DNA from: Candidatus Bathyarchaeota archaeon
GTDB taxonomy: Archaea; Thermoproteota; Bathyarchaeia; 40CM-2-53-6; RBG-13-38-9
NCBI GenBank assembly: GCA_026015225.1
Contig: JAOZGV010000032.1
Location: 1 to 12,234 of the forward strand
DNA length: 12,234 bases
Direction of reading: 5' to 3'
A program made the position numbers and the translations under genes. Shown one piece after another: positions 6,412 to 12,234 of this stretch. Under the pieces are notes generated by a model. It ran no database searches, was not told the DNA's origin, and saw nothing but the letters and a program-made list of their open reading frames with translations. Every line of letters starts with the position of its first letter. Within the stretch, counting starts at the first letter, position 1.

Positions 6412-6419
6412 GACATCAA
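6407..6419. promoter_or_regulatory. Perfect 13-bp dyad, candidate operator
   Basis: TTGATG-A-CATCAA is perfectly symmetric and lies 31-43 bases before the dehydrogenase start, where a dimeric regulator could control it. No regulator gene of a recognisable family lies beside it. Confidence 0.35.
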
Positions 6420-6449
6420 TTTAACCTGGAAAATAAATGAGGGCCCTAT

Positions 6450-7478
6450 TTGAAGGTCGCTGTTTACTATAATAACAAAGACATTAGAATAGAAACCATG
6501 CCAAAACCAGTAATTGGCCCCGGGGAATTATTAGTCCGTGTTGATGCGTGCGGGATATGTGGCAGTGATGTAATGGAATGGTATCGCATTAATAGAACAC
6601 CACTCATTCTCGGTCATGAAATAGCAGGGGAAATCATTGAGGTGGGAAAAGGCCTTACAAAATATAAAAAAGGTCAACGCATCACAGCCTCTCATCACGT
6701 CCCCTGCAATACTTGTCACTATTGTCTTACTGGCCATCACACAATGTGTGAAACCCTTCTTAAAACAAATTTTTATCCAGGAGGTTTTTCAGAATACTTA
6801 AGACTGCCGGCAATCAATGTGGACAGAGGAGTTTATCCAATCCCAAATGAAGTAACACTAGAAGAAGCTACTTTTACTGAGCCACTTGCTTGTGTAATAA
6901 GAGGTCAAAGATTTGCACAAATTCGACCTAACTTAAATATTCTTGTAATCGGCTGTGGAATAGCAGGACTACTTCATATTCAACTTGCTAGAAGTATGGG
7001 AGCAGACAGAATTATTGCAACTGATATTAATGATTATAGACTTAAAAAAGCATTGAAATTTGGTGCTGATGCTGCCTTTCATGCATCAGAGGACATTGTT
7101 GAAAAATTAAATGATGCTAATAATGGGATGTTAGCAGATAGAGTGATAATTTGTGCTAGTGCGGAGTCTGCAATATTACAAGCATTAAAATCAATAGAGC
7201 GTGGCGGCACAGTTCTCCTCTTTGCTACTCCAGAACCAGGTGTATCAATTCCTTTAACTTTTAATGAATTTTTCTGGCGCAGGGAAATTACATTAACTTC
7301 AACTTATGCGGGCAGTCCAGCAGATCATACAATTGCACTGAAACTCATTCGTTCTAAAGTTATTCAGGTGAAGGATATGATCACGCACAGATTGGGATTA
7401 GACGAAATTGGTTTGGGTTTTCAGCTCGTAGCTAATCCAAAAAATTCCATGAAAGTAATAATTGAGCCGCATAAATAG
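6450..7478 (+). CDS. Zinc-dependent medium-chain (sorbitol/threonine-type) dehydrogenase
   Basis: This 342-residue protein has the GroES-like catalytic domain and Rossmann fold of the zinc medium-chain family. Catalytic-zinc ligands are C37 (GICGSD) and H56-E57 (GHE), with E144 in TEPLACV. The structural zinc is bound by C86, C89, C92 and C100 (PCNTCHYC...C). The dinucleotide motif is GCGIAG (168-173), and D192 at the end of the second Rossmann strand (ATDIND) predicts NAD rather than NADP. It should oxidise a secondary alcohol of a polyol, sugar or hydroxy acid; the sequence does not say which. The start is TTG 6450: a TGA stop is four codons upstream, and GAGGG lies 6 bases before it. It follows the LsrF-like gene by 59 bases, with a palindrome and U-run between, so co-regulation is likely but co-transcription is uncertain. 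Confidence 0.87.
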   Translation: MKVAVYYNNKDIRIETMPKPVIGPGELLVRVDACGICGSDVMEWYRINRTPLILGHEIAGEIIEVGKGLTKYKKGQRITASHHVPCNTCHYCLTGHHTMCETLLKTNFYPGGFSEYLRLPAINVDRGVYPIPNEVTLEEATFTEPLACVIRGQRFAQIRPNLNILVIGCGIAGLLHIQLARSMGADRIIATDINDYRLKKALKFGADAAFHASEDIVEKLNDANNGMLADRVIICASAESAILQALKSIERGGTVLLFATPEPGVSIPLTFNEFFWRREITLTSTYAGSPADHTIALKLIRSKVIQVKDMITHRLGLDEIGLGFQLVANPKNSMKVIIEPHK

Positions 7479-7567
7479 ATCATTCTGTGATTTGGATTCA
7501 AAGATTTTTCTAATATCAATCGAAAAAACTTGATAAATAATAAGCTTCATTTTTATAAGGGGATCAT

Positions 7568-8836
7568 ATGAGTACGGAAGAAAAAATATTCAAAGAAACA
7601 TCAAAGTTGGATGATGCTTTAAAGCTGTTCTTTAAAAATTTTAAAATCCCCAATTTTAAGAGCGAGTCTGTTTCACTAATGGAGGCAAAAAACAGAGTTC
7701 TAGCAAAGAATGTTAAATCCCCAGTAGACATACCTCTATTTGATAAATCTGCAATGGATGGTTATGCTGTTATCGCAGAAGACACTTTTGGAGCGATGAT
7801 CAATAATCCTATCACTTTAACACTAGTAGGCGAGGTTAGTATTGGAAAGGATACAACTATAGAGGTTAGCAATGAAAAGGCTGCATTTGTCTATACCGGG
7901 TCAAAAATTCCACAAGGCGCTAACGCTGTAATAATGATCGAGCATACAAACAAAGTAAATTTAGATAAGATTGAAGTCAATTCCTCAGTTACTCCTGGTC
8001 AAAATATTTCAAAAATTGGTGAAGATGTAAAAGAAAATGAGTTAATCCTTAAAAGAGGTATAAGACTTAAATTTCAAGATTTGGGGATGCTTGCAGCAAT
8101 GGGATTCAGTGGGGTAGACGTTCTAAGAAAGCCGAAAATTGCTATATTATCGACAGGTAATGAATTAGTGCCAGTTGAAGAATCAGGAAAAACAACTAAA
8201 GATATAGATGTTAACCGAATTACTATCTCTGCGATGTGTCTCGATATTGGAGCGGAGATAATAGATTTAGGCATTGCTAAAGATGATTTTAAAGAGATAA
8301 AATCGAAAATTGAGAAAGGATTGAGTGCAGGAGATATAGTAATTGTTACTGGAGGGACTTCTGTCAGCAATACTGATCTAACAGCTGAAGTAATCAATTC
8401 TATTGGAAAGCCTGGCATGATCGTTCATGGAATCTCTATAAAGCCTGGAAAACCTACAGGTCTAGCTATTGTAAATGATAAAACAATAGTTTCATTGTCA
8501 GGCTATCCGATTGCCGCAATAGTTGGTTTCGAAGCTCTAGTTAAACCGATTCTAGTTAAATTACAAGGAATTCATGAAATGCCAATCCCCAAAATCAAAG
8601 CAAAAATGATACGAAGAGTTGCATCAACATTAGGTGAGAGGAATTATGTCAGAGTACGCGTGGAAAAATCGGATGGAGACTTTATTGCGAGTCCTGTGAG
8701 AATGAAAGGTTCTGGAATTCTTTCAAGTATGATAAGAGCTAATGGATTTTTAATAATTCCTGAAGATAGAGAAGGAGTGGATGAAGGGGAGGAAGTTGAA
8801 ATTCAATTATTCAGACCCTTAAACGATATTATTTGA
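7568..8836 (+). CDS. moeA: Molybdopterin molybdenumtransferase MoeA
   Basis: This 422-residue protein inserts molybdate (or tungstate, common in archaea) into adenylylated molybdopterin. The family's strongest signature, PLFDKSAMDGYAV, is at 56-68. VYTGSKIPQGANAVI (108-122) belongs to the same N-terminal region. The central MogA-like domain has ILSTGNEL (193-200), VTGGTSV (260-266), IKPGKPTG (291-298) and LSGYPIAA (310-317). The C-terminal beta-barrel domain is about 340-415. There is no fused periplasmic-binding-like domain, which some archaeal MoeA proteins carry. The usual GGxSxG is GGTSVS, with S267 for the glycine. AAGGGG ends 5 bases before ATG 7568, a good Shine-Dalgarno site. The gene is 89 bases after the dehydrogenase and convergent with pyrE. 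No other molybdopterin gene is in view. Confidence 0.93.
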   Translation: MSTEEKIFKETSKLDDALKLFFKNFKIPNFKSESVSLMEAKNRVLAKNVKSPVDIPLFDKSAMDGYAVIAEDTFGAMINNPITLTLVGEVSIGKDTTIEVSNEKAAFVYTGSKIPQGANAVIMIEHTNKVNLDKIEVNSSVTPGQNISKIGEDVKENELILKRGIRLKFQDLGMLAAMGFSGVDVLRKPKIAILSTGNELVPVEESGKTTKDIDVNRITISAMCLDIGAEIIDLGIAKDDFKEIKSKIEKGLSAGDIVIVTGGTSVSNTDLTAEVINSIGKPGMIVHGISIKPGKPTGLAIVNDKTIVSLSGYPIAAIVGFEALVKPILVKLQGIHEMPIPKIKAKMIRRVASTLGERNYVRVRVEKSDGDFIASPVRMKGSGILSSMIRANGFLIIPEDREGVDEGEEVEIQLFRPLNDII

Positions 8837-8851
8837 AAGTTAATCGTTTAA
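8819..8851 (+). terminator. Hairpin spanning the moeA stop codon
   Basis: TTAAACGAT (8819-8827) and ATCGTTTAA (8843-8851) are perfect 9-bp arms around a 15-base loop containing the TGA stop. No T-run follows, so it may mark or protect the 3' end, or separate moeA from convergent pyrE. A smaller dyad GATAT-AA-ATATC (8854-8865) reaches the pyrE stop. Confidence 0.4.
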
Positions 8852-8863
8852 TAGATATAAATA

Positions 8864-9532
8864 TCAAGTCCAGACATCATTTCTATTTTTAATTTGTTTC
8901 ATAATCTCCTCATATTTTCTCTCATCTAGAACATCGATATCAAAGAGTTTTTTTGCCAGTTCTGAGACCCTGATAAAGAAATTGATTCTCACATTCATTT
9001 CACTTAGCTTTTTGATGCCTCCTTCTTGTCTATCGATCAGCACTAAACCCTCTTCAATAATGCCGCCCTCTCCTCTAATAGCATTTACTGCACTTACCAA
9101 ATTTTTTCCAGTTGTAATCAAGTCATCGATTAAAAGGACTTTGTCTCCGGGTTCCAACAAACCCTCTATTCTTCTTTCTCTTCCATGCATCCTAACTTCT
9201 TTTCTGATATACAAGAGTGGTTTATCTAGCTTAAATGAAAGCACTGATGCGTATGGAATGCCAGCCGTAGGAACGCAACCAATTCTGTCGAAATTACTTA
9301 ATCCAATTTTCTCATTCATTATCGTTTCATAGATAGAAGTAATTGTTTTGAAAGCTTGAGGGAAGCTAGGAATTGTACGCATGTCTATATAATATGGGCT
9401 AAGTATTCCACTTGTAAGTTTGAATAAACCAAATTTTATAGCACCTGTTTTTACTAGAATTTTACACAATTCCTCTGCTAGTTTGCTGGTTTTATCTAAA
9501 GGCAAATTAATCCCAACGTTTTCTATTAACAT
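8864..9532 (-). CDS. pyrE: Orotate phosphoribosyltransferase
   Basis: This 222-residue protein joins orotate and PRPP to give OMP, the fifth step of pyrimidine synthesis. LTSGILSPYYIDMR (39-52) is the N-terminal orotate-site region, GCVPTAGIPYA (85-95) the first PRPP loop region, and IRKEVRMHGRERRIEG (109-124) the mobile catalytic loop with K111 and H116. VLLIDDLITTGKN (132-144) is the PRPP-binding signature with its paired aspartates. The C-terminal extension (about 185-222) is a plausible helix. There is no fused OMP decarboxylase domain. ATG 9532 has no Shine-Dalgarno sequence; an AT-rich AAATTATTAAGT some 25-35 bases upstream would fit a leaderless transcript. It diverges from the LarA-like gene with 87 bases between starts, and no other pyr gene is near. 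Confidence 0.93.
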   Translation of the reverse strand: MLIENVGINLPLDKTSKLAEELCKILVKTGAIKFGLFKLTSGILSPYYIDMRTIPSFPQAFKTITSIYETIMNEKIGLSNFDRIGCVPTAGIPYASVLSFKLDKPLLYIRKEVRMHGRERRIEGLLEPGDKVLLIDDLITTGKNLVSAVNAIRGEGGIIEEGLVLIDRQEGGIKKLSEMNVRINFFIRVSELAKKLFDIDVLDERKYEEIMKQIKNRNDVWT

Positions 9533-9619
9533 AATATGTTCAATACACTTAATAATTTCTGAGATTTACAAAATTCAAATTAATACTTCATTACCTAATA
9601 TCGGGGGGATTTGTGAAAG
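9533..9619. promoter_or_regulatory. Divergent promoter region between pyrE and LarA-like gene
   Basis: These 87 bases must hold both promoters. The minus strand has AAATTATTAAGT near 9552-9563, suited to leaderless pyrE. The plus strand has TTCAAATTAATAC near 9572-9584 and ends in a G-rich Shine-Dalgarno-like GGGGGGAT (9603-9610), nine bases before ATG 9620. Confidence 0.35.
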
Positions 9620-10870
9620 ATGGTTGAAATATGGATGCCATACGGGAAAACTGAGGTACCCATAAGCATTGATGTAGAAAATTTGAAAAGCATAATAAAG
9701 CCAAAAAACACCAAAGACTCCAAAAAAATCGAGAAGGAAGAAGTAATTGATAAACAAACTTTATTTAAAGATCTGTCAGGATTTATTGACCAAAGCGATA
9801 ATGTATCCATATCAATTGAGTGCATGAGTGATTTTAAAATTCTATCCTTTATTTTACCTCATATTATTGAAGAGCTTCTCGGAGCGGGAGTCACGGAGGA
9901 TAATATTAGGATATTTTTAGCTACAGGCATAAATGGAAAATCTAATGAAACAAATTCGATAAAATTTTTAAAATCTCTTCAGCATAATATTGGAGTTCTA
10001 AGCCATGATTGCAATTCAAGTAATTTAACACATGTTGGAAAGACAAGTTATGGAAATGATGTTCGTCTGAATAAAAATTTCGTAGATTCTACTTTTAAGA
10101 TCCTTATCGCTCAAGTTCGACCTCATTATTCATCTGGTTATTCAGGAATAGAACGTGTAATTTTGCCTGGACTTTCAGGATTAAATACTGCTTTATTTAA
10201 TCATAAAATGTCCATTGAACCAGACTCAAGACCCGGAAAAATTAATGAAAACCCAGTTTATGAGGACACAAAAGAAGCTATGGAATTGGTGCAACCAGAT
10301 TATGGAATTAATGTATTTTCTGATGGATATATGAATTTAGATACTGTTTTTACGGGAAGAGTTGGAGATGTATTAACCAGAAGTATATCATATGCTGACG
10401 AGGCATATAAAATAAAAATTGATGAATGCCCAGATATAATTGTGGTGAGTCCTGGAGGAGAATTATATGATAATAATCTGTATTTATCGACAGATATCTT
10501 CTATAATATTCAAGAGATCGTAAAGAAGGGGTGCCAAATATTATGGATGTGTGAATGCTCAAATGGATATGGCAATCTTGCTTTTGTTAATTATATGAAA
10601 AATAATAAAAATGAAACTTTTGTTAGGAATAAACCAAATGAAGTTTTTAAAATTGGCCTTGAGAAAGCCTTATTCATTGCTGAAATTTCTAAAAAAGCAA
10701 AAATATATTTGGTTTCAGTTATACCAGATTTCTATGTAAAAGATTATTTTGGATTTAAAACCGCAGAAACTGCTAATGAAGCTTTAAGAAGTGCTTTACG
10801 TCTTGTCGGAAAAGATTTTAAAAGCATAGTAATCCCTCATGGTTCACTAACAATTCCAATTCTTGAATAA
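9620..10870 (+). CDS. LarA-like protein (nickel-pincer lactate racemase superfamily), divergent active site
   Basis: This 416-residue protein matches the two-domain LarA fold (DUF2088). Recognisable segments are LGAGVTEDNIRIFLATG (87-103), YGNDVRLNKNFVD (144-156), RPHYSSGYSG (167-176), VILPGLSG (180-187), FNHKM (193-197), SPGGELYDNNLY (277-288) and CECSNGYGN (311-319). In L. plantarum LarA, H108 and H174 are catalytic, K184 carries the cofactor and H200 binds nickel. By motif alignment H174 and H200 are kept (H169, H195), but K184 is R179 (GIERV for GGRKS), H108 is N105 (ATGIN for ATGLH), and the usual TRP motif near residue 68 is absent. It is thus probably not a standard lactate racemase; it may bind the cofactor non-covalently, act on another hydroxy acid, or have lost this chemistry. 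A lysine-rich insert lies at 27-45. No larB, larC or larE is present. Confidence 0.82.
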   Translation: MVEIWMPYGKTEVPISIDVENLKSIIKPKNTKDSKKIEKEEVIDKQTLFKDLSGFIDQSDNVSISIECMSDFKILSFILPHIIEELLGAGVTEDNIRIFLATGINGKSNETNSIKFLKSLQHNIGVLSHDCNSSNLTHVGKTSYGNDVRLNKNFVDSTFKILIAQVRPHYSSGYSGIERVILPGLSGLNTALFNHKMSIEPDSRPGKINENPVYEDTKEAMELVQPDYGINVFSDGYMNLDTVFTGRVGDVLTRSISYADEAYKIKIDECPDIIVVSPGGELYDNNLYLSTDIFYNIQEIVKKGCQILWMCECSNGYGNLAFVNYMKNNKNETFVRNKPNEVFKIGLEKALFIAEISKKAKIYLVSVIPDFYVKDYFGFKTAETANEALRSALRLVGKDFKSIVIPHGSLTIPILE

Positions 10871-10888
10871 TAATGGAAGATTTGGAGT

Positions 10889-10925
10889 CTATTTTGCGCT
10901 GTAATAAAATAGTTGCTTCTTTTTT
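10889..10925 (+). terminator. Stem-loop plus T-run after LarA-like gene
   Basis: CTATTTT (10889-10895) and AAAATAG (10906-10912) form a perfect 7-bp stem with a 10-base loop, followed by TTGCTTC and T6 (10920-10925). It sits 19 bases past the LarA-like stop, in the 54-base gap before the convergent membrane-protein gene, and has the form of an intrinsic terminator. Confidence 0.5.
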
Positions 10926-11203
10926 CAATCTTTTGATTTATCCTCCGCTGATTCTGTCTCTATTGGTTCTATTGGAGTTGGGGGTGGTGTGGTCAACATA
11001 GTCCAACCTATCCAGATAGCAATACCTAGAACGGCCAAAACGAAAATAAATACAGGTATTGCCACAGACCACCAGTCTAACGAAGCAGGCCATGCAGGAA
11101 ATACAGCTGAAATTGCTTTCGCAAAGAATGCGGCTATATAGAGTATAGTGATAAATATCGAAACTATCAGTATTAATCCACCATATATTTGATCTCTACT
11201 CAT
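10925..11203 (-). CDS. Small two-helix membrane protein
   Basis: This 92-residue protein has two hydrophobic helices, about 6-28 (IYGGLILIVSIFITI...) and 45-69 (WSVAIPVFIFVLAVLGIAI...), followed by TTPPPTP and a short acidic, charged tail. It should sit in the cytoplasmic membrane. I do not recognise a function; I have an impression of similar small proteins (a DQIYGG start and a GWTM-TTPPP ending) in TACK archaea. The frame could begin at 11239 or 11209, but AGGAG (11212-11216) is 8 bases from ATG 11203 and only 2 from 11209, so 11203 is the best start. It lies 106 bases downstream of the ThrRS stop in the same direction, with AT-rich possible promoters between, so it may have its own transcript. 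Confidence 0.72.
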   Translation of the reverse strand: MSRDQIYGGLILIVSIFITILYIAAFFAKAISAVFPAWPASLDWWSVAIPVFIFVLAVLGIAIWIGWTMLTTPPPTPIEPIETESAEDKSKD

Positions 11204-11211
11204 GTTCATTT

Positions 11212-11216
11212 CTCCT
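11212..11216 (-). promoter_or_regulatory. Shine-Dalgarno site that fixes the membrane-protein start
   Basis: AGGAG on the minus strand ends 8 bases before ATG 11203, the normal spacing. It is inside the longer open frame starting at 11239, which argues that the first 12 codons of that frame are leader rather than protein. Confidence 0.65.
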
Positions 11217-11308
11217 AAATTTTTAGATGTGATTCTCATATCTTTCTAACTATATTCTTTTCATATTAAGTAGGATTAGGAAATTTAAAACTTATTCTAT
11301 ATTTGATT

Positions 11309-12234
11309 CTAATTATACCCAGGTCTTTGATTTAGAAATTTTGGCATTGGCAATTCTTTTAATGGATATCCTTTGATTTTACTATTGAGTTCTTTTATCA
11401 ATTCATTCATGGTCATTTGTTTGGTCAAATTTAATTCCCTTAATCTAACCGGGAATTTTTGTTTTTTTAGTTCTTTTGGTCCAATCACAATTATATACGG
11501 TACCCAGCTTGTTTCAGCGTCTCTAATCCTTTTCTCAAGAGTTTCTTCTCGGTCATCAATATCTACTCTAACATTCTCTTTTTCAATTTTTTGCATAAGT
11601 TCTTTAGCCATTTTCAAGAATTTATCAGATTCTCCAGACAAAGGTAAAATTCTAACTTGGGAAGGAGATATCCAAATAGGAAGCATGGGTTTCTTTCCTT
11701 TTTCCTCTTGCTTCACTGCGCTGTCAAGCAAAGTATAGAGATATCTTTCAATAGTACCTATAAGTGCTGTATGAATTATTACTGGATTATATTTATTTCC
11801 ATCTTCAGATGTATATGAAATACCAAATCTTTTAGCATTACCTATATCTATTTGAAAAGTAGCAATCTCACGAGGTCTATTTAGTGCATCTATTATAGTA
11901 TATTCTACATTCAGAACCCAATAGTAGATTCCCTCGGGTATAAAATTTATTAGAATTGATTTTTTCTCTGTTTTTAACAATTCATTGAAAAAAGATCTGT
12001 TCTCATTGAAAAATGAATTTGTGGTATTGTAGATAGAAACGTAATCGCGATTTAATTTTCTTATTTCTTCATATATTTTTTTATGAACTTCTAATGAAAC
12101 TTCCTTAGCATTTTCAACATCTTTACAATATATGTGAAAGTCTGGCATGTGAAGTTTTCTGACTCTAAAACAAAGTAATAATTCACCACTCTGTTCAAGC
12201 CTATAACTATCTGCATTCTCAAATGTTCCGAAAG
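11309..12234 (-). CDS. thrS: Threonyl-tRNA synthetase, C-terminal part (runs off right edge)
   Basis: The frame is open to the window edge, so this is the last 307 codons of a longer gene, not a protein starting at ATG 12148. It charges tRNA-Thr. The first visible residues FGTFENADSYRLEQSGELLL and then CFRVRKLHMPDFHIYC (fragment 21-36) are the archaeal form of the motif 2 region; H33 there and H154 (IIHTALIG) match two ligands of the active-site zinc in bacterial ThrRS, whose third ligand would lie off-window. Motif 3 is NPVIIHTALIGTIERYL (149-165), with the class II arginine in IER. The anticodon-binding domain covers about 183-307 (LPIWISPSQVRILPL, then a KRIRDAE segment). The N-terminal editing region is outside the window. 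Confidence 0.95.
   Translation of the reverse strand, partial: FGTFENADSYRLEQSGELLLCFRVRKLHMPDFHIYCKDVENAKEVSLEVHKKIYEEIRKLNRDYVSIYNTTNSFFNENRSFFNELLKTEKKSILINFIPEGIYYWVLNVEYTIIDALNRPREIATFQIDIGNAKRFGISYTSEDGNKYNPVIIHTALIGTIERYLYTLLDSAVKQEEKGKKPMLPIWISPSQVRILPLSGESDKFLKMAKELMQKIEKENVRVDIDDREETLEKRIRDAETSWVPYIIVIGPKELKKQKFPVRLRELNLTKQMTMNELIKELNSKIKGYPLKELPMPKFLNQRPGYN

Noticed and set aside
8074..8418. Open frame of 114 codons on the minus strand
   Set aside because: It lies wholly antisense to the conserved core of moeA and shows no recognisable motif or ribosome binding site.
9575..9825. Two overlapping minus-strand frames with hydrophobic products
   Set aside because: They overlap the start of the LarA-like gene and the pyrE/larA promoter region, and the coding signal of the LarA-like frame is clear.
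11373..11738. Open frame of 121 codons on the plus strand
   Set aside because: It is antisense to the ThrRS anticodon domain; its hydrophobic, Ser/Phe-rich product is what reverse reading of Lys/Glu-rich AT-rich coding sequence gives.
11309..12148. A complete 279-residue protein starting at ATG 12148
   Set aside because: The frame stays open to the window edge and the upstream codons encode ThrRS motif 2 residues, so that ATG is internal.
1..12234. CRISPR array, insertion sequence, prophage, tRNA or rRNA
   Set aside because: I saw no regularly spaced direct repeats, transposase or integrase motifs, terminal inverted repeats, or tRNA/rRNA-like GC-rich folds.

Overview
The window is chromosomal DNA from an AT-rich archaeon. 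Evidence: an archaeal-type threonyl-tRNA synthetase, subunit I of an A-type ATP synthase, a thiolase paired with a DUF35 zinc-ribbon/OB protein, a single-domain KaiC-like ATPase, archaeal-style TATA boxes, and a mix of leaderless and Shine-Dalgarno starts with ATG, GTG and TTG. A protein resembling the TackOD1 'thaumarchaeal output domain' and a small two-helix membrane protein ending in a TTPPP tail point to the TACK/Thermoproteota side, perhaps a Bathyarchaeia-like lineage. That placement is inference. I see no mobile element, CRISPR array, rRNA, tRNA or phage gene.

Layout. Positions 1-3541 are on the minus strand: the N-terminal part of ATP synthase subunit I (running off the left edge), a 320-base gap, a KaiC-like ATPase, then a thiolase-DUF35 pair. 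A 359-base divergent intergenic region (3542-3900) follows. Five plus-strand genes occupy 3901-8836: a winged-helix/multi-zinc-ribbon/nuclease-fold signalling-type protein, a corrinoid adenosyltransferase, an LsrF-like class I aldolase/thiolase, a zinc-dependent medium-chain dehydrogenase, and MoeA. pyrE lies convergent to moeA and divergent from a LarA-like gene (9620-10870). At the right end a small membrane protein and the C-terminal 307 residues of ThrRS are on the minus strand, the latter running off the right edge.

The genes are mostly unlinked housekeeping and cofactor functions (cobalamin adenosylation, molybdopterin metal insertion, pyrimidine synthesis, tRNA charging, proton-driven ATP synthesis). 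Three sets deserve attention. (1) The LarA-like protein keeps the fold and two active-site histidines, but arginine replaces the lysine that carries the nickel-pincer cofactor, and a catalytic histidine is asparagine. (2) The aldolase and NAD-type dehydrogenase are adjacent, with a perfect 13-bp dyad between them, and may share a pathway. (3) The TackOD1-like protein has a degenerate PD-(D/E)XK fold and sits about 2.3 kb from a KaiC-like gene. Inverted repeats overlap or closely follow several 3' ends and probably mark transcript ends. I found no clear undescribed defence or mobile system.
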